From Tetrahymena elliotti 4EA (lineage: Eukaryota > Ciliophora > Oligohymenophorea > Hymenostomatida > Tetrahymenidae): a stretch of 64,000 bases of DNA. Where the stretch lies: the NCBI GenBank assembly GCA_000231825.2, contig JH720354.1, forward strand, positions 162,965-226,964, read 5' to 3'. How positions within the stretch are numbered: the stretch's first letter is position 1; each line of letters starts with the position of its first letter. This document shows, in pieces, positions 26,189-40,024 of the stretch. Under the pieces are notes generated by a model. The model did not search any database. It saw only the letters and a list, made by a program, of their open reading frames with translations, and was not told where the DNA came from. The translations under genes were made by a program, and so were the position numbers.

Positions 26189-29100
26189 ATGTAAAGTAAT
26201 TCACCAAAGTTAATGCATTTTTTGTTAGCTTTAATAATTCTGATTAAAAATGGATTTGCTGGAAGTATTCAAAACTATGATATAATGATGGATTACTCTA
26301 ATATTGGATATACATCATCATACACTTTACAATTTTAAGTATCTACATCAACACTAGATCAATTAAAAGATGCAATTAGAATTATATTTCCTAATCCTAT
26401 TCATGACCCTTCAAAAAGTCTGACTTCTTCAATATAATCAGTTGTTTTAGCTTACCAAGATAACTCTGCTTCACCGCCTGTATTTAATTTGGTTCATTTT
26501 GAGCCTCCAAGGATATTTAATATAAAAAATATTTACATTATATATTAATTTAATTTCTATCTTTCTCTGTTTCTTCTTCATTGTTAAATAGAAATTAGTG
26601 ATAAGATAAATAGATAGATTGATTATCTCTTTATTTTGAACGTTTCTTAAATTAAAAATAAAATGAAGGGGTTATTTGATCTAAGATAATATTTATATTT
26701 TGATTTTTTTTTTAAATATATTTTAGTCAAGCGTTCAATAACAAGCAACTAATATGAGAGTTGATACTTTAGGAAGATATTATTTTTAGTTTGGCTAAAA
26801 ATTCAGCAGTAATTTAATATATACTTTGACTATTCAATCAACTGCTTTGGGAGCAGTTCTAAGTCAAAGTCTCATGACAAATAATAATATCTTAGAAATA
26901 GAAACTATCATGGATTATACTTCAGACAGCACATTTATTTATGATTATAATCCAAATTTTGCAGTTATAAGGTATAGTTGATATATTCACTAGATAAATA
27001 CAAAATGTTAAATAATATTATTTTATAGATACACTAGTGCTCCATAAAGAAATGTGTAATTTTCAATTGATGCTACAGTTTCAGATTAAGCTTTTACTCC
27101 TGGAGGAGTCTACCCAATATTTTTTACTATAATAACTTCAAAATCTTACTATGGAAATGTGAAATTCGAAATATCATTCATTCCAGCTGGTTTTTAGTTT
27201 ACATAATTTTGTTACTCTGTCTAGGATACCTAAATAACAGCAATTGAACCTTCTCTATATAATTGCTAATTCTAAAATAATAAACTTGTTTTTTATTATA
27301 ACAATTAGAATATTCCCTAAAGTAAATTAATTATGACATTTATTATTTTAAAAATAACTTAAATTATCATATTAGATTTTGCTCTTAAAATTGCTACAAT
27401 TGCTTAGAATGCAAATAGAATAGAAGCGAATGTTGGGTTTAAATTAAGAGTTATTTAACAATAAGGCAGTCATATTACTGATGAAGTGACTTAAGAGAAT
27501 TTATTTGGACTATAGTAGCTATTTTTAACTTAAACCTAAGTAAGTTTGTCTTATGGAATTCCTATAAATACTTAGCTAAGCCCTAATTTTTTAATATGCC
27601 TTTTAAGAAATACAAACACATCTTAAGGTTCTTCCATTTTCAATGCTATCAAATTTATTTTCTAAATTAATTAAAGCACACCTATAGGCTAGGAATTAGA
27701 ACTTTAATTTTAGGTAACTTACTTTCTACCAGTCAAAAACGATTTATTAATTAATTCATTCATATAAACTCTAAATTAGGTACCTTCTGGAACTACCACA
27801 GATACAGGATCATTTGTATTAGTCTAGTCCATATCTGAAAATTTACCAAATCTATCTAAAACTTAAACAGTAGCTTGTACTGTTGTAAATAATTTTGTTT
27901 AAACACATCTAAGATACATAAGATGTACCAATGTTGGTTAAATCATCCAAGGTACTAGCTACCATTTAGCGTTTCGTTTTTATCTTCCATATGATAATAC
28001 ATAATCTAATTTGCCTAACAATTTCTCAGAACTGGATATATACACAGTTTAATATCCTAATTAAGTAAGAACCTTAGACTCAACTCCTTTAAATGTGAAG
28101 TAGACAATCACAACAACACAAGTAAGAACAGTAAACTCGAATCAATGGTTATATAGCTACTATAATTAAACAGTAGTCTCAACTTAACCATTCGACCCTT
28201 AGACAAGAGCTGCATGTATTATTATTATTTTTCTTCTTTTATTTAAATAAAGAATGATTAAAAAAAAATTTATTAAATAATATATAAAGCTTTTAAAAGA
28301 CCATATCTTACAGGAGGTACTTTGGGGATAGTATCATCTAGCTCAGCATAAAAACTCATTTTCAGTTTGGATATTCCTAATGAAGATTTGACAACAACTA
28401 ATATGTCCTTATCATAAACAGTGCCTTATAGTGCAGGTGTATAGATAGCTGTAAATCCTCAAATATCATTTGATGTTAATACATATGTCAATAGCTACTC
28501 TCTTCTGAACTAAAATATAAGTCACACTATTAGTTATTCAAGTAGTTTATTCACAATTATTTAGGTATCAGCTTCTACAACTGATGCTCTTTCAAAACTC
28601 TTCACAAGAAATGATTTTTCGATAAGTCCAGCAACAATAAACTTTAAAGCTACACCATATGCTACTTAAAATATTTTAGATTTCTACATAATGAGTTATG
28701 ATTAAATTTTAGGTCCAACCCCTGTTCTTGGTGGATGCTACCTTGCTAATGCATATACTGTAGATTTTTCTCTACCAAATTCAAATTATTAGTTAGCAAT
28801 AGTAAATTAGTATAAAGGAAGTAATTTTGGAAATATTCCTTCAGTTGTACCAACATTATTATCTCTAAAGATAACTTTCTAACCTGGTGATATTTCTTCA
28901 GGAAACTAAGGATTCATTATTTTTTTTGAAGGAGGATCTTTCATAAGTGATGTGAACTTCAACAGTAAAAGTTTTTTTCTAATTGAAAACTAAAATAAAT
29001 ATTATTTATAATTATATAGACAACGAAACAAAACCATAAGTAATATAGTGTGGCACTAGCATAATAAATAAAAATACTTAATACTTAGGATATAGCACAA

Positions 29101-32100
29101 TCTAATCAAATACAACTAATTTAATCAGTCATGGTCTAATTTACTAAAATATGAACCAGCTTGTTGTCACAAATTTTAGTAATTTTTTAGATTTCAATAA
29201 AATTTCTCAGATAAATTGAAATATCTATTGAAAGGAAAGAATACATGAAAACATAACTTGTTTTTTAATATTTATCATAAAAAAATTAATTCTCAATTTC
29301 CAACTGAAAGTAGTGTTATGAAAATAAAGCTCCCAAATAAAAAAAAAAACTTTATTCATTCTTCAAAATTAAAAAGATTTTTAAAAAAAAAGTTATTTTT
29401 TCTAAATAAAATCAAAATATTTTAATTAAAACACAAATGTTTTTGATCATTTTTTAATTTAAAATTAAATAAAGCATAATGGAATGAAATAATACAATTA
29501 ACCTTTATTTATATAAAAATAGCTTTAACTGCCTCAAATGCAATTACTATTGTTTTACCTATTTAATTGAGCAAATACTCTGATCAATTTGATGTTTATG
29601 TAGCAACATTTTCCATTGAATCCTATTATAAACAATTTTAAAAGAGTAATTACTTTTAATACGATATGATATACAGATTAAGTGCTTCTTCTTAGAATTA
29701 AATTGAAGCAAACTCTGATATACATAGGAGATAAATGTTTGGCAATTAATTGAATTCTTTGACAAATTTTCCTAACGATAGCTTATTTCCAACGGTCTCA
29801 AGGAGTAAATTCTAGTTTTAAAATTTGGATAACATAGGAAGTACTGTCTAAATCAATATCGATTTATAATTTTTAGATTCTGACCCTGTTTAGAATAATT
29901 ACAAAAATGACTAGATTAAAACATATTTACAAGGAGCTGCTTTTACTTTAATTGCTTCATGGAATTTCTTAAATGTACAAGAAATTTAAGGTTGTTTCTA
30001 CTTTTCATTTAGCTACAATGATACTAGTACACCTCCTTAAACTCTTTAAAGATATGTGATATATTGTCCTATATCTATCACTGATACTAATAGTTATGTG
30101 CAATCAATAAGTGGCTTTTTAATCCCTTAAACATCAACTTAAACTCCTTCTGATACTGTATTTGCTATAAGTAATGCTTATGGATATTTAAGATATGCTT
30201 ATCAATTCTCTTAAAAAATTAGCAATCCTAATAATATATAAGTTTCAGTTCTTTCAGCAAATTTATTTTGGGGAACATTTGATAATTTAATTTAATACTA
30301 AATTTCTTAAATTAATTCTAATATCCCCTTTTATTAAGGGATGATGATAAGGATACTTTAAAGTTTTAATAGTCAATACATAATTCCAGGTTAGCAATGC
30401 CTTTTTTATGACCCTCAATATTAAATATTTGAGCCAGACTGTACTGTAGTTAGTTAGGGTGGTTTGCAAATTGATTTCATATTAGGAAAGAATTGTAAAA
30501 TTTGCACTTTTAAAAGTACTTTTGTCATTTATCACTATGGGAACCAAATTATTGCTAACGGAAACAATAACAAAGATAAAACATTTTAAACAAACTTTTG
30601 TTTAATTTTTAGCCAACAAAATGGAGATAACTAATGCTATTTACTCGCAAAATCAGTAATAATTCATTTTTTACTTTTTAAAGTATTCTTAATTATTTTA
30701 TACATAAAAGCCTATTTCGTCTTCTTATGCTTTTCAATCTTTTACATCAGATCCACCACCTAAAAAGTTAAATATAAATTCCTATTAAATATAATTTACA
30801 CCATAATCTTAAGGATAGATGGGTTAGTTTAGTATTTATTTTGGATTTAATTATCAGAGTCTTAACTAAATTCAATTTAATGCAAATATCTTTGATAGAA
30901 TAGTACTAAACTTAGGAACCTTTGGAGTATATAATAAACAACTTTTTGATCCTACAATTAACTCAAGAATATGTTCAGTTTATTAAGATAACGGAAATGG
31001 TAATTCTTAACTGACAAGTCTATTTAGCTCTGTAACCTATATAAATTCTAATTCAGGAGGTAGTCTTCTTTTAACTATCAAATAAGATTTAAAAGATACT
31101 AATAATTTTATATTTACTTGTTCAAATGTCATGTATCCAAGCGCTACTATTGTCTTACCAGTAAATATCGTAGTTTATGATTATCTTTACTCAACTATTT
31201 TCTAGTAAAGTGACAACTATTAATTTGCTACTCTAAATCCTCCTAATTATTTCTCAATCGGATTTCCATTCATCTAAAGTGTTTTAGGAAACAACTAAGG
31301 TTCAATCAGCTCTATAACATTTTCGATCAAAACAAAATCTAATTGTAAATATTTGAATTATTTTTTATAAAATATTTTTTTGATAAATTGAAGAAAGCTA
31401 ACAAATAAATAAATTCTAAAACAATTTTATAAAATAAAATTTATTCTTACAAATTAATAAATTAAAATATATTTTTTATTGAGTTATTTTATATGATTAA
31501 AAATGTTTAAATAAATAATAAATTAGAATTATTAAATAGCCAAAGTTCAGTTTACATTAAATTTCCTTTTAATTATGACATAAATGGAAATTTAAAATAC
31601 CCATATTCTTGCTAAATAAACTCTATAAGAGTGGATTGCTTTATAGATGAGTGGAATACTTTGAGATTAAGTGGAATTCCTCAATAAAGCTCAAATTTAC
31701 TTTAGGTTATCATCTCTGGTGTGAGACTAGCAAGATATAGCTAATATTCGAAATTCTCTTTTTTAGTTGTATTTGATTTTACTAATCCCAGTATTTATGA
31801 AGAAGGGGTAGCTAGTTCAATACCTGAATCAAATTTTACTACATAACCTTTGATTATTAACTCTATGTAGCTATCTAACTCTATTCTAGATCAGCTATCA
31901 AGTTACACTTTTTACTTAACTCTGAATTCAACTTACATAACATCGACTTCATAATTCTAAGTTAACTTTCCTTCTATTTGGAAAATCACAAATGTATGAA
32001 AATAAATTAGAATAATTTAATATTAATCAAATAATCATTTTTAAAAAACAGGATGAGAATGTTAGCTAATGTATGATTTAAAATGTAGATTAAAATAATA

Positions 32101-35050
32101 TCCTTGGATAATTCTGTAGAAGAGAGGGAAGCTCTGTTATATTCAAAATATTTTCTGGAAGCTAAGAAATTACCTCAAGCTAAAAAGCATCTTCAACTCT
32201 TAGCACCTTACTACTATATATAACAAGTAAATAATCATTAGTTTTTTTACTATTTAATTAGTTAAATTTTCTTGTGCACATCATTAAGTTTATTTTTAGA
32301 ACATAAATTGCTTATAAAAATTCATTCTTTATATTTAAAATCAAATAAAAATTTCATTATCAATTTTGGCATGAAAATGGATACTAAGTTTTATAGAAAA
32401 CATTTCAATTTTTTATGATATTTAATGATTTAATTTTTAATAAGACATTAACAATCCAGAAATGTGGCCTTCAAATATTATGTTTGTGAAGCCATCTGTA
32501 AGCCTTTTAGATACTTAAACAGGTTCTACTATTTACTTTGGAGATTCTTACTTAATGAATACAAATGCTGTTAGTTTTTAGTAAATGAATTAAACATAAT
32601 ATCTTGGATGGTTTGATAGTAACGGAAACTAAATTTACTAAGTTGATGCAGTTAACGGTGTACTTCAAACACAAATTTTCTTAAGACCTCTCAATACTAG
32701 TTTAAGTTTTTAGGGTTAAATTTCTATCAGCTTAAGTGAAACAAGTCTATAAAAGTTAACAATCTACCCAAAAACTCCTATTTGCTCAATAGGAGATATT
32801 AGTTTACAGGTATTTATTGGAGGTAATTCTGGAACTCGATAGGGTTCTTATATTGCAATGTTTTACAAAATGTCAGATCCATTCAGTTTATATTCAAATA
32901 TTCCATCTATTTGTAATTTATTATTATCATTTTAAAAATTATTAATTATTTTTTTAAATGCAAAAGAAATAAATGTAAGGAACAATATTGCATCTATTAA
33001 ATATTCCGTAATGAAAGTAAAAGTCCCTAAAAATGGAATTTCTCCTCCTATAGTTCTCGATCTTTCAAGTCAAAGAATTATTGATAGTATAACTGTGCAA
33101 CCTATAGCAAATAATAATATTGAAGTTATTAAAGGAGCTTCAATGAAATTTGATTCTTTTAACATTTAGCAAGTTTTCTAATTTTAAGTTAAGAATGATA
33201 TCTAAGATAGTGTATTTACCATCTCTTTTAACACATATGGTAATTAACCTTCTTAATAATTAAATTTAAATAACTATTTATATATTATTAAATCAAAAGG
33301 GGCTGGATCATAATTCATATAAGCAAACAGTAAGATTAATGTAGAACTAGACTTGAATAACTATCAATTTACTAAATTATCAATTACAATCGACACTACT
33401 AAAGTCACACCAACAAGCTAGCCAGTTTAATTCAAATGTAATAATATAGGAATAATTTACTTTAGAGTTTCTCAGTTAAGTTAACCACCTGTAACGATAT
33501 CATAATTAGAGCAGCAATCTTTAGCTCAATTTTCAGTATCCATATTTATTTTTTTTAACTATTTTATTTTTTAAAGTTTTAGCAAATAAACTTTTTTTCG
33601 TTTTACAAATATATACAATTTAATCAATAATGAACAAAATTAATTTAAATTTAATAGTTTCATTCTTAAATTTTTCTTTAAATCTTTTAATGATAAAGAT
33701 ATAAATTAAAAAAATTTATTCTTGATTGAATTTATTGATTTTTAATTAAAAATTAAATTTTCAAATTAGAGCTATAAAGATTAATACAATTTGATTGAAT
33801 AATATGGATATTTATTATCAAATGGTGAAATGGAAACAGTGTAGATGATTAATTTATCTTCATTGTAGCAATATAAAGTTGAAGCGTTTTGTTAGACATT
33901 TAATAATGACAAGAGTGATAAAGTGAATGCATAATTCTAGACAAATGATAATGGATCTTTCCTTAATTAGTTTGCTATTTAATTTGTATCCAAACTTAGT
34001 GAAACTTAAAAGAGAAAATTATGTTGTGTTATTTCCTAATTTTTATCAATCCCTTCAAATCTTGTTTATTTAAGAGAAGGAAGCAAATGTAAATCATCTT
34101 AACTTAGAGTTAGCTTTATTAATCCAAAACCTTTAGCTAACGTAAATATTTTTAAATAAATTAAATTATTTTAGAAAAAAAATAAAACAATTTAAAATCT
34201 TAACAAAAATTGAATTGGATATTAAATAAAAATAAAATGATTTTTATTTATAAAAAAAAATAGAATACTCAAGCAACTTCTTAAGCAGTTGTTTATATTG
34301 CTCCTTTGAATTACTTACCTAACGTTTCTTTATTTAAATATATGGGTGCAGCTATTGGAAATTCACAAAACTTTATGAGCATACTCCAAACTTATATTCC
34401 TAATTTACCTAAGATTTAATCTATTTCAAGTCCTATGTCAATACTATATTCAGTTGTTTCTTTTGATTTGAATGTTCCAGATAAAATTCTTATCGGTTAA
34501 AACAATGTTACTATCTCTAATCTTAAACTCACATCTAATGGGTAAATTGTTCTATTATAATAAATATAAAAATATTATTTTTGAAAAGATTTATTTATCT
34601 TGCTTTGGAAGAACTATCAGCAGATTCAATCAAGCCAGATCCCAGTCAACTTCAAAAAGGAGTTAATTACCAGGGTAAAAACTATTTAAGAATTCAAAAT
34701 TTTTTTTTTTTATTATTTAACTATTTTTACTCAATATGTTTATTTGCAAATACTTTTCAATAATAGGAACTGTTTTCAAAAATGGAATGTAAATTGTTTA
34801 TTAAAACTCTTAACTATATGCATAGTCAAGTTTCTATTTTGACTAACTGAAGAATGGAACACAATATATTGTTTACTTTATGGGTGGTAGTGAATTTTAA
34901 GATGATTTAACTACTTATACAGAAGTATTTACCAGATAATTCTAAACTTTATCAACGGAAACAGGAATAACAACAGTAACTTCTCAATCATAATTAATAG
35001 CATTCTTGCATTATTTCACATTTATTGTTATTCTAATTGCTTTTAATTGA
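26189..35050 (+). CDS. Giant secreted or GPI-anchored surface protein, about 2,324 residues, 16 exons
   Basis: Sixteen exons join in frame from ATG 26189 to TGA 35048-35050. The N-terminus (MHFLLALIILIKNGFAGS after a short leader) is a signal peptide. Another ATG at 26213 would serve equally well. The body is Ser/Thr/Asn/Gln-rich and beta-strand-like, with repeated ideas such as is/was 'SLYNCQF' and 'PGGVYPIFFT' and regularly spaced single Cys residues. No internal membrane helix is seen. The last residues, SQLIAFLHYFTFIVILIAFN, form a hydrophobic tail ending at the stop codon, typical of a GPI-attachment signal. Fifteen introns (47-344 bp) have GT..AG ends. The first donor (26480) is the least certain; the 344 bp intron 29179-29522 is supported because reading through it hits TGA at 29216-29218 while splicing restores the frame. 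No named family recognised. An extracellular coat or adhesion role is inferred. Confidence 0.8.
29179..29522 (+). other. Long intron inside the giant surface-protein gene
   Basis: GT..AG intron of 344 bp. Reading through gives an early TGA at 29216-29218. Splicing GTAATT to the AAAAATAG acceptor joins VVTNF to TLTASNAITIVLP in frame, and the frame continues open for a further 1.1 kb. This is what ties the two halves of the locus into one gene. Confidence 0.8.
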
Positions 35051-35891
35051 TAAACTAGAAGATATTTTGCCTTACCTATATATTTCGTTGTCTATTTTTA
35101 TATTTTTGAATGAATTAGATTATCTATTACCTTTTATAAAATCACATTAGCTGTTAACAATTAATTTTGTTTTAGCCATTTGCTTTATGTTAAAAAATTC
35201 TCATTTAATGAATTGTAATTTGATAAAATATTAACTATTATTTGAATCTATTAAGGAATCAAAATATCACTAATTAAAAGTAAAGTTCATTTTATTTTTT
35301 TATGGGTAGTTATTTAACTGAAGCTATTTTGAAAATATTTGCTTAGGGTTTCTAAATTTTATCACGAAAAAGTATAATCTACTAATTGTAATTTACCTGA
35401 AACTACTTTACATTTTAATATATTCTTCAAAAGAAATAATTACTCTTTCTAAATTAAAATTATGTAGTACCTTTATTTCACTAAAGTTATTTTTTACTAA
35501 TTTATTTAGCAAGAAAGCTTTCGTTTTTAATATTTTCAAGAAAATTACTTTTCAAATTTTCATCATTAATTTCAAACCAAAAATATTAATTTGATTTTTT
35601 AATCCTCTTTTTCTTCTTCTCCACACCCAAAACCTAAAATAATGTGTCTCTTTTTAATATTTTAATCTTAAAGGAAATAACACCATAAAAAATCAATAAA
35701 TACTCTTATATAAACTCATTATTATTTATTTATTCATTTTCATCAATAAATAATTTAATATTAAATAGATTATTATTATTAATTTGTACTGTAAAGAAAA
35801 ATATTATTGTTAATTTCCTTTTCAATTAGCTTTTTCAAAAAAATCAAAGAAATTATTAAAATTTTTGTTAAATACATTTTTAAGATAAAAT
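35051..35891. other. Convergent intergenic region
   Basis: About 840 bp between the 3' ends of the giant gene and the minus-strand GPCR gene. AT-rich; nothing recognised. Confidence 0.6.
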
Positions 35892-37159
35892 TCACATTTC
35901 TATTGATATAAATGAAAGGTCTCTGTCTTTTATATTATCATACTCTAATTCTTCTTAGTTATTATTTTAATTATTAATACTAGTATTTTGATCATATTTT
36001 TCATTACTAATAGATAGTTTTTACTTTTAAGAAAGGGAATTTATATTTTAAATTGTTTTGAAAATAGCTTTCTAAGATTTTCTAGGATATTATTAAATAT
36101 CAGGGTTTGTTTGGTTTGATGTATGAAAGGAGTTTATTCTACTTCTGGTCAGATAATGTTTTATTATTTTTGTTATTTTCCTACTGCATACATAGAGTAA
36201 AAATCTCATAAATCCTTATAGCCTTGAAGTTACTATAGCTAAGCAAGCTAAGGGAAATACCTCTTAAGAAGTTACTCCAGACATATTTAAAGTTCTTAAA
36301 ATAGTTGGAGATATCCAGGTTTCTATAAAAATCACAGAGTAATAAATAAATTTTCTGTGGGTCTTATGCTTAAGGTTATTTCCCTAAGCTATTTTTTTTT
36401 CAAAGCTATCAATCCTGTAATAAAAGAAAATTTATATTAAAAATAAAGCCCAGATTGGTAAGTAAAATAAACTCATTCTGATTTAATTAGATGCTATTTT
36501 CTCATTTTAATTAATTTATATCCAGCAAAAGTACTCAACAGGTCCATAAGATCCGTTTATAAAAGGCCTTTTCATAAATTTTAAGATTGTTTTTTAAATA
36601 GCGAGGAATTTATTTGATTTTATTCTAAAAATGAATGAAATAAAATAAAATTAAAGTATTTAAATGTAAAATGAAATTCTTTTCTGGGTAAAAAGTTAAG
36701 TTTGAAGGTAAAAGTATTGAAGAAATATAAAAATTATTTTTATTACATTGATGAAATGACCCCTGAAAGCCCATATGTAATAATTATGTATTTTTTAAGT
36801 AGAGATGACTCTTCAATATGACCTTTTACAATAGCTGAGTATATAGCATGGGAAATCATAGTACTCCAAAATACAGAAGATAATTAGCCAAATTGAAGTA
36901 AAAAGGCGCTTGCTTGGCAACTCCAGTTTTTATCTATTTCCTCTCCTCTAATAGTTTAAGGAATAAAAAACCATGCTATTGAATACATAGCATCTGAAGT
37001 TACCATAAAGCAATAGAGCTTGATAGATAAAGTTTTAAATTCTTTGATTTTGAGATATGCAAACAGAACTAAAATAGCACAAAAAGTGGAAATAGAAGAC
37101 GAAGTTAGATTTAAAATGCTAGTAATAAATAATTACTCGCTACGACTAATTTCCTCCAT
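35892..37159 (-). CDS. cAMP-receptor-like seven-transmembrane receptor (GPCR)
   Basis: Two exons, 37159-36747 and 36624-35892, join across a 122 bp intron to 381 residues. The pattern matches the slime-mould cAMP receptor (cAR/GCR) class. There is a short N-terminus of about 15 residues, then TM1 (STFCAILVLFAYLKIKEF), TM2 with a DAMY core, and a Cys in WSCQASAFLLQFGQLSSVFW opening TM3. Next come TM4, an extracellular YGPVEYFCWI segment before TM5, and RMSLFYLPIWALFLIQIFFY. TM6 and TM7 (PLACLAIVTSRLQGFMRFLL) are followed by an Asn/Ser-rich cytoplasmic tail of about 85 residues. The TM3 Cys and the second-loop Cys are the usual disulphide pair. Expected at the plasma membrane or cilium, coupling to a heterotrimeric G protein. 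Ligand unknown. Confidence 0.85.
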
Positions 37160-38308
37160 CAAAAATATTATCTTTAATTATTACTAAACAAATAAACAAA
37201 ATCTATCTTTATCAAAAATCCAAACAAAAACAAAAAAATAATATTTCGATCTAAGCACAAATAGATTTGATTTCAAATCGAAATTGAGAAAGATGCTTGT
37301 TTAGAAAAATCTTCCAATATGATTAGATAAATAAAGTATGCTAGTTAATAGAATTTTATGAAATATTAAATATTTTGATAATATTTTAAGGCTAAAAAAA
37401 TAAAAATAATACACAATAAAATAAATATTTAAATTAAGGTTATCTAACTCTACTTTTTTATTATTTTGTTGATTCATTAATAGTGAATTCTTCTAATTTT
37501 ATTATTAATTTTACTACCGATTTTTTGACAAATATGTAATATTTTAGAAATCTTTTCAAAGTTTAGCTTTTAATTCCTTCTAAAATAAAAAGTTCTTATA
37601 ACATTAGTATCAAAGACCCAAAAATATTTAACCAAACAAATATATGAAGCAGAGTTTTTTTTAAATAAATGCTTTTTCTAAATAATTTGATATTTATAGA
37701 ATTTAAAATAAAAACATATTTTCTAAAAGATCTACTAAAACTCTTTTTTTTTCTGTGTGCTTATTATAGTATTTTTTTTTATGTCGGTAATATTTATTTA
37801 AATATATCATTATTAGTTTTAAGAAACAATCTTTAATAGTCAAAATGGTAATTTTGTAAATTAGAAATCAAATTATGTCTTGAGGCGAATGAGGAGATAA
37901 GTATGCTACATATGAATATAATGTAAAATATTTAGCCTATTATTTTTAAATAATTATATGGTGATAATGTTGTCAGAAAATAGTTTCGAAGGTGGTTAAC
38001 TTCTAATTATATACAATAATATCAAAAATAGTGTTTAAATATCTGACAAATCATGATTGAATTTCGTATTAATTAGACGTTTTTGTTTAAATTCAATTGT
38101 TATTTTACATTTTAATTTTATATTTATTATTAGGAAATCAATATCTATTCATATTTAGATAAAAAATTTTAATTGAAGATATCAATTAATTAATTGTAAA
38201 TTTCTTATTTAAGAGTTTTCATACTAAAAATATACCAATCTATTTTTTTCAATAATAAAGACACAAAGCATCTCATAAAAATAACTTAGGCAATAATAGG
38301 CTATTTCT
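37160..38308. other. Divergent intergenic region
   Basis: About 1.15 kb between the starts of the GPCR gene (minus) and the HAD phosphatase gene (plus). AT-rich, no recognisable element. Confidence 0.6.
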
Positions 38309-40024
38309 ATGAGCAGTGATAATATTATTTCTAACTAATCTTCACCTATTTAATTAAATAGAGATTAATAAATTTAAGTCTAGCCTTCAGACGCTTCAAA
38401 AAGCTTTATATAAAGGCAATCTACTTTAATTGTATATTATTTTGATTTTTAATGTTTACCTTCTACTTATGATGAAAGTTTGTTATTTGATGCTAATAGC
38501 ATAGTTAATCAGTAGCCTCCATTTTTAATAGAATAATATAAAGTTAATGAAGGCTAAAATGTATTGATCAATGTATAAAATATGAAAAGAACTAAAAGAG
38601 CTTTCAATGTTTATAAATGCTGTTTAGATGTAAATTGCTAAATCATAAAAATAAGGCAAATTGAAAAGAATTAAAAAAACTTTCAAGAGCAGAACACATA
38701 AATAGATGCAAATGAACATTAAGAATAATAAAAGCAAATAGATGATTTAGATTAACATAAAACAAGTTAAAAATAAGAATAGAAAAAAGAAGGTGGAACA
38801 CATACAGTTTTTAGTAATTAAGCTCAGATTAATCCATTTAGCTCTACCTAAGTAAATGAATAAAAATAAGATTCTAAATTACATGAATATAAAGAAAAAG
38901 AAAGAGCCACAATCTAAAGTTAATATGAGTTTGAAGAATTAACATTTGAAAATCCATATTACAATTAATAAAATTAAATGAATAGCAACAATATTAATAA
39001 TGTAAATAGATTAGTTATATATAATAAAGAGTTAATAGAAGTAGAATACAGGTCAAATAAAAAAAGTTTAATTATTACTACTGATTTAGGTGGAACTCTT
39101 TGCGGTATACCTGAAGCTACAATTTAATTCATGAAAATTTGGATTAAATATTTCTGGTTTGATAAGTCATGCAGACTTATTTATAACTCAGGAAGGGGAA
39201 TCCACCCTTTTAACTTGTTGATGAAAAAGGAAAGTGTAATTTTACCTGATTATTATATAGGAAGATGTGGTTCTTTTATCTACTTAAAAGACTATACAAA
39301 AGGTATATTATATTAGGATAAGTAATGGCTATCAGAGTTAGGAAAGATATGGTAGCCAAAAATTATTTTTGAAAAGATGCAAAAGTTGTCTGGTTGGTTA
39401 AAATATAAAGTGAGAAATGATCCAGAAGTATGGTCTTTAAGATATAATTCTGAAATAAATGAATTTTATTAAAGGGAAGACGAATTCAAATAAATTGAAA
39501 AAGAGCTTAGTGAGATTGGAATAGAATTCAATGCAATTATAAGAGAAAAGTAAAATTTAATGCATTTAGAAATAGTACCTTCTATTACAGACAAAGGATT
39601 GGCGCTTGAGTATCTTCTCCATAAAGTTTACTACCCTTACATACATAAGAAAAATCAGAAAATAGTATTTGAGGAAGATATTACAGGATAACAAAGATTG
39701 TAAGAAGAATAGTAACGTAATATGAGTAAAAAGCTAGAATTCATACAAAATAAGATTTAATAGATAAAAAGCAGATAGTTCAACTACTAAGATATTTTAA
39801 TAAATAATTAAGATAATGATATAGTTATAGCAGCTTTTGGGGATACAATGAATGATGATGGAATGCTTAAATTGGCTAATTTTTCTATTTGCGTTTCTAA
39901 CAGTGAGCAACAGCTTATTCAATGGGCTAATTCACATTAATAGCAGACTCATCCTCAGCTTTATGTTTCACAACATTCAAATGGATATGCTCTTTTAGAG
40001 TTCGTTAAGCAATATATTAATTGA
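38309..40024 (+). CDS. HAD-superfamily sucrose-phosphatase-like protein with altered DxD motif
   Basis: Single exon, 571 residues. The first 240 or so residues are a Gln/Asn/Lys-rich extension with no known domain. The C-terminal 310 residues match the sucrose-6-phosphate phosphatase type of HAD hydrolase. Motif I reads ITTDLGGTLCG. Motif II is in YNSGRGIHPFNLLMKK, followed by ILPDYYIGRCGSFIY. Motif III Lys429 is in SITDKGLALEYLL. Motif IV is AFGDTMNDDGMLKLANFSIC (Asp512, Asp516), with VSNSEQQLIQWAN at the end as in SPP proteins. The nucleophile Asp259 is present, but the second Asp of DxD, the general acid/base, is Gly261 (codon 39089-39091). Activity may therefore be reduced or different. 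Ciliates are not known for sucrose synthesis, so the substrate cannot be named. No signal peptide; cytosolic. Confidence 0.87.

Noticed and set aside
29216..29218. TGA that could end the giant gene early
   Set aside because: A GT..AG intron at 29179-29522 removes it and restores a long in-frame, similar-composition exon. The downstream half has no signal peptide or start of its own.
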